IMG/VR virus record: IMGVR_UViG_3300047678_000094
Coordinates: 33,449-97,448 of that record
Source of the DNA: a virus
Length of the DNA stretch: 64,000 bases
Reading direction: 5' to 3' (one strand)
The notes under the pieces were generated by a model, which saw only the letters and a program-made list of their open reading frames with translations, ran no database searches and was not told the DNA's origin. The position numbers and the translations under genes were made by a program. Below are positions 37,048-44,560 of this stretch, in pieces. How positions within the stretch are numbered: the first letter of the stretch is position 1; every line of letters begins with the position of its first letter.

Positions 37048-38397
37048 ATGTTAGCCAAAGAACTTTACAAGAAGTGGGGAGAAGTGCTTGAGCACAAAGA
37101 CCTGCCAGAACTCAAAGCTGGTCAGCGTAAGTTTGTGACAGCTCACTGCCTTGAGAACACAGAGACTGCTCTGCGCGAATCAGGCCAGTTCGGCTCTCAG
37201 CAACTCCTTGGTGAGGCTGTGCCTACCAACGCTACAGGCTCAAACGTCGACAACTTCGACCCAGTTCTAATTTCACTGGTTCGCCGTTCGATGCCAAACC
37301 TTATCGCCTACGACATTTGCGGCGTTCAGCCTATGACAGGACCAACTGGTCTTATCTTCGCAATGCGTTCACGTTATGCGAACCAAGCCGGAACAGAAGC
37401 TTTCTATAACGAAGCTGATGCTGGTTGGTCTTCACGCTCAGGGGCTAACGCCGCTGTAGCTGCTACCGGCGCTTCTGGCGCTACGGACTTCGGTGCCAAC
37501 ACTGTTGGTACCGCACCAGGCGTTTCAAACAACGCAGGTAACTCGACCTACAACACAACCATGGGTCTAATCCTTGGTACGGCTGAAGGTCTGGGATCTA
37601 ACTCAACGGCTATCTTCCCAGAGATGGCGTTCAGCATCGAGAAAGTGACCGTTTCGGCCAAATCTCGTGCTCTGAAAGCCGAGTACTCACTCGAGCTTGC
37701 ACAAGACCTGAAAGCTATCCACGGTCTTGACGCTGAGACAGAACTTTCGAACATCCTTTCAGGCGAAATCCTGGCTGAGATCAACCGTGAAGTTGTGCGC
37801 TCAATCATCATCACTGCTAAACAGGGTGCAACCGAAGGTACTACAACTTCAGGTATCTTCGATCTTGATACAGACTCAAATGGCCGTTGGTCAGTTGAGA
37901 AGTTCAAAGGTATGATGTTCCAGATCGAACGCGAAGCCAACAAAATCGCCCGCGACACCCGTCGTGGCCGTGGTAACATGATCATCTGTTCTTCAGACGT
38001 CGCTTCGGCTCTGAATGCTGCAGGTGTTCTTGATTACACACCAGCCCTTGCTGGAAACAACCTCGCAGTGGACGATACAGGTTACACCTTCGCCGGTGTC
38101 CTAAACGGTCGCACGAAAGTGTTCCTCGACCCATACGCTGGTGCCAACTATATGGTATCTGGCTTCAAGGGTGCGAACGCCTTCGACGCCGGTCTCTTCT
38201 ACTGCCCATACGTGCCACTACAAATGGTGCGTGCTGTTGACCCATCAACGTTCCAACCAAAAATCGGCTTCAAAACCCGTTATGGTATGGCACCAAACCC
38301 ATTCGCAAAAGGCACAACAGCTGCCGATGCGAACGCCGCTCTCGAGCAAGACTCGAACGTTTATTATCGTCGTATGCTCATAAATAATCTGATGTGA
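37048..38397 (+). CDS. 23: Major capsid protein gp23
   Basis: The 449-residue protein carries classical gp23 blocks: FDPVLISLVRRSMPNLIAYD, ICGVQPMTGPTGLIFAMRS, KAEYSLELAQDLKAIHGLDA, ANKIARDTRRGRGN and VFLDPYAGANYMVSGFKG. It forms the hexameric capsid lattice after gp21 trimming. It is shorter than T4 gp23 (521 aa), as in cyanophages. AAGGAG precedes the ATG. No perfect TATAAATA is present upstream; CTATAAAAG near 36983 is the nearest candidate. Confidence 0.96.
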   Translation: MLAKELYKKWGEVLEHKDLPELKAGQRKFVTAHCLENTETALRESGQFGSQQLLGEAVPTNATGSNVDNFDPVLISLVRRSMPNLIAYDICGVQPMTGPTGLIFAMRSRYANQAGTEAFYNEADAGWSSRSGANAAVAATGASGATDFGANTVGTAPGVSNNAGNSTYNTTMGLILGTAEGLGSNSTAIFPEMAFSIEKVTVSAKSRALKAEYSLELAQDLKAIHGLDAETELSNILSGEILAEINREVVRSIIITAKQGATEGTTTSGIFDLDTDSNGRWSVEKFKGMMFQIEREANKIARDTRRGRGNMIICSSDVASALNAAGVLDYTPALAGNNLAVDDTGYTFAGVLNGRTKVFLDPYAGANYMVSGFKGANAFDAGLFYCPYVPLQMVRAVDPSTFQPKIGFKTRYGMAPNPFAKGTTAADANAALEQDSNVYYRRMLINNLM

Positions 38398-38412
38398 TGG
38401 ACTCTGTAAATG

Positions 38413-38420
38413 TATAAATA
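38413..38420 (+). promoter_or_regulatory. Late promoter overlapping the post-gene-23 hairpin
   Basis: A perfect TATAAATA lies directly after gene 23; its last three bases form the base of the hairpin described next. It would drive the homing gene at 38463. Confidence 0.55.
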
Positions 38421-38447
38421 ATGGCGAGGCTTCGGTCTCGCCATTAT
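38418..38447 (+). terminator. Strong UUCG-capped hairpin after gene 23
   Basis: ATAATGGCGAG (38418-38428) pairs perfectly with CTCGCCATTAT (38437-38447). The loop closes further as G-C around a TTCG tetraloop, giving about 13 bp. No T-run follows (TCATTTGG), so it may act as an mRNA-stabilising or partly terminating structure. Confidence 0.65.
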
Positions 38448-38462
38448 CATTTGGAGAGTCTA

Positions 38463-39170
38463 ATGCAAGAAGAATATGGTTTCGTATACATTTGGTACGA
38501 CAAAAAGATGAATAGATTTTATGTTGGTTGTCATTGGGGACGTGTAGATGATGGATATGTGTGTAGTTCTAAGTGGATGCGTAATGCATATAAACGAAGG
38601 CCATCCGATTTCAGAAGAAAAATCCTTACAACAAATATCACAGATAGATCTGAACTACTAGAAGCGGAATTCAAGTGGCTTTCTATGATTAAAGAATCTG
38701 AACTAAAAACAAAATATTACAACTTATCGAAACATCATTTCGCTCATTGGTCTGCCAGACCTGATGCTAAATCAATTGCAAAGAAATCTGGAGATTCTCG
38801 CAGAGGCAAATCACCAAACAATGACCCAAAAATGCTGATTGAACGTGGAAAGAAGATTTCCGCTAAGATGTCTGGAAGAACATTCTCCGCTGAACATAAA
38901 GAGAAACTCCGTCAAGCGAAGCTTGGTAAGAAACAAACCGAGCGGCAGAAATTAAAACGTTCTGAAAGTCTAAAATTTGCATGGGCAAACGGCAACAGAC
39001 CACGTAAGAAACCTTCTATGACTATTGAAGAACAAGGTAAGCTTTCATCCAACAGACTTAAAGGTCTCTGGTCTGACCCTATATGGGCAGCGTCCCAGCG
39101 CGAAAAGCTTCGCATTGGCGCTCGGCAGAGATACCTAAATAAATCGAAGCAGACGAAAGAAGCTGCCTAG
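38463..39170 (+). CDS. GIY-YIG-like homing endonuclease
   Basis: The ATG at 38463 follows TTTGGAGAG with correct spacing; an earlier in-frame ATG at 38421 lies inside the hairpin and is less likely. The 235-residue product (MQEEYGFVYIWYDKK, FYVGCHWGRVDDGYVCSS) is the third member of the paralogous family at 21594 and 30997. Its tail has NUMOD3-like repeats and ends in EAA. Its leader differs from the identical leaders of the other two. It is inserted after the capsid gene. Confidence 0.85.
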   Translation: MQEEYGFVYIWYDKKMNRFYVGCHWGRVDDGYVCSSKWMRNAYKRRPSDFRRKILTTNITDRSELLEAEFKWLSMIKESELKTKYYNLSKHHFAHWSARPDAKSIAKKSGDSRRGKSPNNDPKMLIERGKKISAKMSGRTFSAEHKEKLRQAKLGKKQTERQKLKRSESLKFAWANGNRPRKKPSMTIEEQGKLSSNRLKGLWSDPIWAASQREKLRIGARQRYLNKSKQTKEAA

Positions 39171-39181
39171 TAGAGTTCAAC

Positions 39182-39207
39182 TGGGCCGTTCTGCAAGGAG
39201 CGGCCCA
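39182..39207 (+). terminator. Candidate terminator hairpin
   Basis: TGGGCCG (39182-39188) pairs perfectly with CGGCCCA (39201-39207) around a 12-nt loop, followed by CATTTCTAT. The T-tract is weak. The location between the late head genes and a sigma70-like promoter fits a transcription boundary. Confidence 0.5.
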
Positions 39208-39244
39208 CATTTCTATAACACAAAGAAATAATTTCAACTTTCGC

Positions 39245-39272
39245 TTGACTAACCTGCAAAAGACGATATAAT
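39245..39272 (+). promoter_or_regulatory. Sigma70-like promoter
   Basis: TTGACT (39245-39250) and a perfect TATAAT (39267-39272) are separated by 16 bp, 32 bp upstream of the ATG at 39305. This would start a transcript running through uvsY and uvsW. Confidence 0.7.
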
Positions 39273-39304
39273 CAGTAATGTCACTGTGAATACCGAGGAC
39301 CATT

Positions 39305-39820
39305 ATGACTGACAGTATGCCTACCAATATCAATATGCTAAGTCAACTTGGCTTTAAGTTTACGCTGGCGCGCGCTCCGAACCTTGTTTACTTCACGAAT
39401 GTTGTAGAGTTACCAGGTATAAATCTCAGTGTGGCAGAGCAGTCAACCCCATTTGTTTCAATACCTTTTAGCGGTAAGTGTTCTTATGAGGATCTTACCA
39501 TACAATTTAAAATCGATGAGAACTTCGGTAACTGGCTTGAGTTACATGATTGGATCACTGCATTAGGTTCTCCAGTTGATTTTAGTGGATTTCGTACTCT
39601 CAAAGAAAAGCCTCTAGGAGACAAAAAAGGCTTGACTTCTGATATAGAACTCACTATAATGAAGAGTAGTATGACACCTAATGTTGGGATCACATTCAAG
39701 GATGCGTTCCCTGTATCAATTTCCCCATTGACGTTTAGTTCCCAGGATCTTGATGTTGAGTATCTTTCGGGTACTGCTTCATTCAGATATCTCTCTTATT
39801 CAGTACGTAGAACTACCTAA
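39305..39820 (+). CDS. Tail-tube-fold structural protein (gp3/gp19-like position)
   Basis: The 171-residue protein contains FKFTLARAPNLVYFTNVVEL, LPGINLSVAEQ, IPFSGKCSYEDLTIQFKIDE and NWLELHDWITALG. These features resemble T4-like tail tube or tail-completion proteins of the Hcp-like fold. In cyanophages a tail completion gene (3) lies between genes 23 and uvsY, as here. An exact name is uncertain. The start follows GAGGACCATT. Confidence 0.65.
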   Translation: MTDSMPTNINMLSQLGFKFTLARAPNLVYFTNVVELPGINLSVAEQSTPFVSIPFSGKCSYEDLTIQFKIDENFGNWLELHDWITALGSPVDFSGFRTLKEKPLGDKKGLTSDIELTIMKSSMTPNVGITFKDAFPVSISPLTFSSQDLDVEYLSGTASFRYLSYSVRRTT

Positions 39821-39906
39821 TGCTTCGGAAGCCCTGCACTCGCGAAGACTGTAAAGGGTTCTATTTCCCTGAAGGCGGGACACGGTGTTACAACAAAGAT
39901 TGTTAG
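39820..39906 (+). CDS. Cys-rich micropeptide (28 aa)
   Basis: The start ATG overlaps the preceding stop (TAATG). The 28-residue product has four cysteines spaced CxxxxC and CxxxxC (residues 6, 11, 23, 28), suggesting a small zinc knuckle. No homologue is recognised. Coupling and the cysteine pattern support translation. Confidence 0.45.
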   Translation: MLRKPCTREDCKGFYFPEGGTRCYNKDC

Positions 39907-39949
39907 TAAAACGTGAAGCTTCAAAACACAGGTAAGAAGGAAGAAAGAG

Positions 39950-40036
39950 ATGCTAAGTAGGATTATCCTAGGAATCGGTTGTGCTCTGGCTGTTGCTGCA
40001 CTGATTTATCAAATCTACATTATGATGACGCCTTAA
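39950..40036 (+). CDS. Single-pass membrane micropeptide (28 aa)
   Basis: The product MLSRIILGIGCALAVAALIY plus eight more residues is one hydrophobic helix. GAAGGAAGAAAGAG precedes the ATG. The uvsY start is 2 bp after its stop. Probably an inner-membrane peptide of unknown role. Confidence 0.5.
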   Translation: MLSRIILGIGCALAVAALIYQIYIMMTP

Positions 40037-40037
40037 A

Positions 40038-40475
40038 ATGAAGCTTGATGATATTTTTACATTATGGGAAGCCGACAGCAAGATCGACAGGACGGAGTTG
40101 GGTGAGGAAAGCCTCAAGATAGCCCAACTCCACCACAAGTATTTTAAGATCTTCTCCAATGAACGTCTTACACTGAAGAAGCTCACCGTTGACTACAAAC
40201 GGTTAAAGCTCCAGAAGTATGAGTTCTATACAATGGGACCAACGGAAGAGTCACAGAAGCTAGGATGGGAACTCCCACCACAGGGTAAGATTCTCCGCGC
40301 GGATGCAATGCAATATGTTGAGAACGATAAAGACATCGTTGAGATTTCACTGAAGATTGGCCTCCAGGAAGAGAAGCTTGAACTTCTAGAGTCTATCATT
40401 AAGGGCCTAAATAGTCGTGGGTTCAATATCAAGACAGCACTAGATTACCTGAAATTCACCAGCGGAGTTAATTGA
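40038..40475 (+). CDS. uvsY: Recombination mediator UvsY
   Basis: The 145-residue protein matches UvsY of T4-like phages: MKLDDIFTLWEADSKIDR, then ELGEESLKIAQLHHKYFKIF, with the C-terminal LLESIIKGLNSRGFNIKTAL. UvsY loads the UvsX recombinase on single-stranded DNA coated with gp32. The length is close to that of T4 UvsY (137). Gene order uvsY-exonuclease-uvsW fits the cyanophage-like layout. Confidence 0.93.
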   Translation: MKLDDIFTLWEADSKIDRTELGEESLKIAQLHHKYFKIFSNERLTLKKLTVDYKRLKLQKYEFYTMGPTEESQKLGWELPPQGKILRADAMQYVENDKDIVEISLKIGLQEEKLELLESIIKGLNSRGFNIKTALDYLKFTSGVN

Positions 40476-40477
40476 TC

Positions 40478-40984
40478 GTGGATTATTATGTAGACTTTGA
40501 GTTCACAAAATTCGAAGGTGAGATTATCTCTGTCGGAATCGTTTCAGAAACGGGTAAGGAACTCTACCTCGCTCTTACTGATAGGGTTCTGAAGGTTGAA
40601 GAGAACCAAGGACTTATTGATCCTTGGGTTGTAAAGAATGTGATTCCTCTTATTGATGCCGGAGACGCTGAAGCGGAACGCTATGATGAGCGTCGCGATA
40701 TCAAAGAAAAGTGGCCTCTCAGAATCTATCAATACCTACTTGACACACAGAACCACGTAAGACAACCGGCAACCTTTATCACCGATTGGTGGGAGGATGT
40801 AAAGTTAATGTCTGGTCTGATGATTACAGGACCAGGCGCTTCTATCAACGTCCCGCACGGCACCTTTGTCGTAACTCGCGCAGATACGTATCCAACAACT
40901 CTTGAAGGCGCTGTACAACACAACGCTCTTTGGGATGCGCGTGTACTGAAGCATGAGATCGGGAGATTCCAGGAACGATATTAA
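40478..40984 (+). CDS. 3'-5' exoribonuclease-like (DEDD) nuclease
   Basis: The 168-residue protein shows DEDD exonuclease motifs: DFEFTKFEGEIISVGIV supplies the first Asp and Glu, and HNALWDARVL supplies the HxxxxxD-type C-terminal motif. This matches the small Rv2179c-like exoribonuclease family often found in T4-like phages. GTG at 40478 is preferred because GGAG lies 10 bp upstream; a TTG at 40472 is also in frame. The stop overlaps the uvsW start region. Likely acts on RNA ends, with substrate unproven. Confidence 0.75.
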   Translation: MDYYVDFEFTKFEGEIISVGIVSETGKELYLALTDRVLKVEENQGLIDPWVVKNVIPLIDAGDAEAERYDERRDIKEKWPLRIYQYLLDTQNHVRQPATFITDWWEDVKLMSGLMITGPGASINVPHGTFVVTRADTYPTTLEGAVQHNALWDARVLKHEIGRFQERY

Positions 40985-42462
40985 TGAGTGATGAAGTCTT
41001 CCTCAAGTATGTGGACAATGTCCATGTAAAAGTAGTAGCAAACCCCGGCATCGTTAAGGAGCTTGGGGATGAATTCACATTCTATGCGCCAAACTACAAA
41101 TTCCACCCAAAATACCGCTCGCGTATGTGGGACGGTCGTATTAGATTATGCAACAGTGTAACAGCATTATTGTACGCCGGTCTTGCACAACGTGTAAAGA
41201 AATTTTGCGAGTCAAGAAACTACGAGTTTAAGTTAGATGACAAGCTACTCTATGAAGACGTCTCTGAGCACGAGATCAAAGAGCACATCAAGAAGCTTAA
41301 GATTCCGAAACACTTTGATGAACGTGAGTATCAAATTGACTCAATCATCAAGTGTATTCGTACCGGCCGTAGAACCCTTCTTTCTCCTACGAGCTCAGGT
41401 AAGTCCCTGATCATCTACGTGATCGGCACTTGGTATGCAAAGCACAAGAAGTTGATTATTGTGCCGACGATCTCTCTTGTGAACCAGCTGGAAGGCGACT
41501 TTCGCGACTACGGATACAAAGGTAAGATCCACAAGTCAACTGATAAAGGGGGTCTATCAAAAGAGATGAATATCAAGGCTGACATGGTTATTACAACCTG
41601 GCAGTCTCTAAACAACGGTAAGACAAAGATGTCGAAAGGTTGGTATAACCAGTTCGGTGTGGTGTTCGGGGATGAGGCCCACGGCGCCAAGGCTACCTCG
41701 CTAATCCAGATTCTGTCAAGCATGACGAATTGCCGTTACCGCTTCGGAACAACTGGAACGCTTGATGGTGAACCTCTGAATGAAACAACAATCGAAGGTT
41801 TGTTTGGACCAAGATACCAATCGATTTCGACCCGCGAATTGATTGATCAAGGATTTGCCTCCAAGTTTCAAGTTAAATGCCTGGTGCTACGCTATTCAGA
41901 AGCTGACTGTAAATTAGTAAGGGGTATGAAATATCCAGATGAAGTGAAGTTTCTAATTAACCATTCAAAGAGAAATAAATTCATAAAGAACTTGACTTTG
42001 AGCCTGAAAGGGAATAAGCTTGTATTCTTCCGTCAACGTGACCACGGAGATATCATCTATCAACTAATTATGGATGGGAAGAAAAAGAAGAACGTCTTCT
42101 ACATCGATGGTACGATTAGTGGCGATATGCGCGAGCAAATTCGCCATGCAATCGAGGATGAAAAGGACGCTACGCTAATTGCATCGCTTGGTACAACATC
42201 AACGGGTACCAACATTAAACGCCTACACCACATGATTTCTGCCTGGCTCGGTAAAGGCAGAATTAAGGTGTTACAGTCAATTGGACGCATGTTACGTTTA
42301 CACGCCGAGAAAGAAGCAGAAGGAGCCATCCTTTATGACATCGTGGATGACCTAAGTATTAAGAACCACCAGAACTATGCTTTGAAGCATTTTACACAAC
42401 GATGCGCAATTTATGATTCTGAAGAGTTTGAGTACAAGATCTACAACATAGGATTAAAGTAA
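40984..42462 (+). CDS. uvsW: DNA/RNA helicase UvsW
   Basis: The 492-residue superfamily 2 helicase has motif I SPTSSGKS, motif II GDEAHGAKA, motif III GTTGT and motif VI IQSIGRMLR-type QSIGRMLRLH. The N-terminal domain (YAPNYKFHPKYRSRMWDGRI) is the UvsW-specific DNA-binding region. In T4, UvsW unwinds R-loops and branched DNA, switching from origin-dependent to recombination-dependent replication. Length is close to the T4 protein. Confidence 0.95.
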   Translation: MSDEVFLKYVDNVHVKVVANPGIVKELGDEFTFYAPNYKFHPKYRSRMWDGRIRLCNSVTALLYAGLAQRVKKFCESRNYEFKLDDKLLYEDVSEHEIKEHIKKLKIPKHFDEREYQIDSIIKCIRTGRRTLLSPTSSGKSLIIYVIGTWYAKHKKLIIVPTISLVNQLEGDFRDYGYKGKIHKSTDKGGLSKEMNIKADMVITTWQSLNNGKTKMSKGWYNQFGVVFGDEAHGAKATSLIQILSSMTNCRYRFGTTGTLDGEPLNETTIEGLFGPRYQSISTRELIDQGFASKFQVKCLVLRYSEADCKLVRGMKYPDEVKFLINHSKRNKFIKNLTLSLKGNKLVFFRQRDHGDIIYQLIMDGKKKKNVFYIDGTISGDMREQIRHAIEDEKDATLIASLGTTSTGTNIKRLHHMISAWLGKGRIKVLQSIGRMLRLHAEKEAEGAILYDIVDDLSIKNHQNYALKHFTQRCAIYDSEEFEYKIYNIGLK

Positions 42463-42864
42463 ATGAGTACAACAATCATACGCCTTATGAGTAGTGAGAC
42501 TATTATTGGTGATGTTGTTGGTAAAGACAAAGAGCGTGGAGCGCTGATGATACAGCACCCGGTTCTTTTAGAAACAGTGTACGCGAACGATTCACGATAT
42601 GTGTTGATGCGCGATATGCTAAAGGATAGCCGTGAAATTGTCATGCCGATAAACGCCATGAACATCATGTATAGCTATCAAGCAGCACCTGAGGTTGAAG
42701 CCTACTACAGAGGTTGTCTCCCAGCTTTTGAAAAAGCAAAGGTCGCTCACATAGAAATGTATAAAGAAATGTTAAAGGAGTTAGCAGCTGGCACAATTGA
42801 ACAAGGTATGTTCGAAGTAGCTGATAAAAAAATGCTACAACCCTCCTCCAACACAATGAATTAA
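42463..42864 (+). CDS. Conserved hypothetical protein, LSm-like N-terminus
   Basis: The 133-residue protein starts directly after uvsW. Residues 3-60 (IIRLMSSETIIGDVVGKDKE, then AMNIMYSYQAAPEVE) resemble the Sm-like small beta-barrel proteins of cyanophages. The C-terminus is helical (FEKAKVAHIEMYKEMLKEL). No activity can be assigned. Confidence 0.6.
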   Translation: MSTTIIRLMSSETIIGDVVGKDKERGALMIQHPVLLETVYANDSRYVLMRDMLKDSREIVMPINAMNIMYSYQAAPEVEAYYRGCLPAFEKAKVAHIEMYKEMLKELAAGTIEQGMFEVADKKMLQPSSNTMN

Positions 42865-42876
42865 AGGTATCTAGTT

Positions 42877-43494
42877 ATGGCTAAACGCGAAAAAGTTCAC
42901 TATGTGGACAACAAGAGATTATATGAAGACATGGTTAAGTTCATTGCAGCTTATCGTATTGCTGTGAAAAAGGGAGCTGAGAAACCACGAATTCCAGAGT
43001 ACGTCGGTGCGTGCATATTGAAGATTGCACAACGCCTGTCTCTGCGTCCTAACTTCATAGGATATACATACCGTGATGAAATGGTGGGTGATGGCATTGA
43101 GAATGTCCTCACCTACATTCACAACTACGATCCAGAAAAATACAACAATCCATTTGCATACTTCACTCAGATCATCTACTTCGCCTTTCTCCGTCGCATG
43201 GATAAAGAGAAGAAGCAGTCATACATCAAGCACAAGATGCTCGAGCAGAGTTCTCTTATGAACCTGTTGGCTGATATGCCAGGTGGTGAGACTAATGAGG
43301 ACGGCCACTCGGTAACAGTAATGGTAAACGTCGATGGACGCCTAAACGATCTCGTCAACAAATTCGAGAAACGTGGCGTTAAGACGAAGAAGAAACGTGG
43401 TGTTGAGAAATTCGCGGATGACGCGGACCCACCCTTCTTAGATCCACATCCTGACGATGTGAAACCTGAAAACAAAAACGAGGAAACTGTATGA
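42877..43494 (+). CDS. 55: Late transcription sigma factor gp55
   Basis: The 205-residue protein carries the gp55 pattern: ILKIAQRLSLRPNFIGYTYR, EMVGDGIENVLTYIHNYDPE and NPFAYFTQIIYFAFLRRMDKEKK, corresponding to sigma region 2. It directs host RNA polymerase to TATAAATA promoters, which are abundant in this window. The C-terminus is acidic and lacks an obvious hydrophobic sliding-clamp tail like that of T4 gp55. It overlaps gene 47 by 4 bp. Confidence 0.93.
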   Translation: MAKREKVHYVDNKRLYEDMVKFIAAYRIAVKKGAEKPRIPEYVGACILKIAQRLSLRPNFIGYTYRDEMVGDGIENVLTYIHNYDPEKYNNPFAYFTQIIYFAFLRRMDKEKKQSYIKHKMLEQSSLMNLLADMPGGETNEDGHSVTVMVNVDGRLNDLVNKFEKRGVKTKKKRGVEKFADDADPPFLDPHPDDVKPENKNEETV

Positions 43495-44549
43495 AAATAG
43501 CTATCGTTACTGACACACATTTTGGAGCTCGTGGGGACAGTGTTATTTTCGCCGATTTCTTTAATAAATTCTATGATGAAACTTTCTTCCCATACCTGAA
43601 GAAGCACAATATCTCAAGAGTGTTTCACCTTGGTGATGTTGTTGATAGACGTAAGTACATTGCTTATCTGACGGCCCGTAACTTGCGCAACTTTGTTGAG
43701 AAGTGTACGGAAATGAACCTTGAGCTTGATGTGATCGTCGGTAACCACGACACAACATTCAAGAACACAAACGAAGTCAACTCTATGCGTGAGTTGTTCT
43801 CCAACAGCAATCTGAAGATTCGTTACTATGACTCACCTGAAGAGATTGAGGTAGATGGCACGAAGATCGCTATGTTACCCTGGGTTTGTTCAGGTAACTA
43901 TCAAGAGTCTATGGAGTTCGTTAATAAGACGAAAGCCCAGATCCTATTTGGTCACCTTGAGATCGCCGGGTTCGAAATGTACCGTGGATCATATGCGGAC
44001 GGTGGCTTTGACATGAATATCTTCGATAGATTTGAGATCGTATGTTCAGGACACTTCCACCACAAGTCAACTCGCGGTAACATCAACTACCTTGGTGCAC
44101 CGTATGAAATGACGTGGTCCGACTTTGACGATGATCGCGGCTTCCATATATTTGATACAGATACCCGTGAGCTCACATTTATCAAAAACCCACACAATAT
44201 TTTCGAGAAGATTTATTACCGAGATGAAGATTGGGACCTGAAGAACGTCACGGATTTTGATGCGGAAAGTCTTCGCGGAAAGTATGTGAAGTTGATTATT
44301 GAAAATAAGACAAATCCTTACCTGTTCGGATTGCTGATTGAGAAGATTGAGAAGGCAGGCCCGGCAAATCTACAGGTGCTTGAGGATTACTTTAGTATTA
44401 ATCCAGAGGATGAAGAGTCTATCAACGAAACCGAGGACACCATTACCATCTTAAAGAAAGTGGTGGAGCAATTAGATGTTCAGGTAGACAAGAAACAGCT
44501 TGACAACTTCCTTGGGAAGTTGTATACTGAAGCGATGGCGATCGAGTAA
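43491..44549 (+). CDS. 47: Recombination nuclease subunit gp47 (Mre11/SbcD-like)
   Basis: The 352-residue metallophosphoesterase has the motifs DTHFG (Asp8, His10), HLGDVVDR, VGNHDTTF and SGHFHHKS. With gp46 it forms the Mre11-Rad50-type complex that resects DNA ends for recombination-dependent replication. Length (T4 gp47 339 aa) and gene order are standard. Confidence 0.95.
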   Translation: MKIAIVTDTHFGARGDSVIFADFFNKFYDETFFPYLKKHNISRVFHLGDVVDRRKYIAYLTARNLRNFVEKCTEMNLELDVIVGNHDTTFKNTNEVNSMRELFSNSNLKIRYYDSPEEIEVDGTKIAMLPWVCSGNYQESMEFVNKTKAQILFGHLEIAGFEMYRGSYADGGFDMNIFDRFEIVCSGHFHHKSTRGNINYLGAPYEMTWSDFDDDRGFHIFDTDTRELTFIKNPHNIFEKIYYRDEDWDLKNVTDFDAESLRGKYVKLIIENKTNPYLFGLLIEKIEKAGPANLQVLEDYFSINPEDEESINETEDTITILKKVVEQLDVQVDKKQLDNFLGKLYTEAMAIE

Positions 44550-44560
44550 GGATTTATTTT

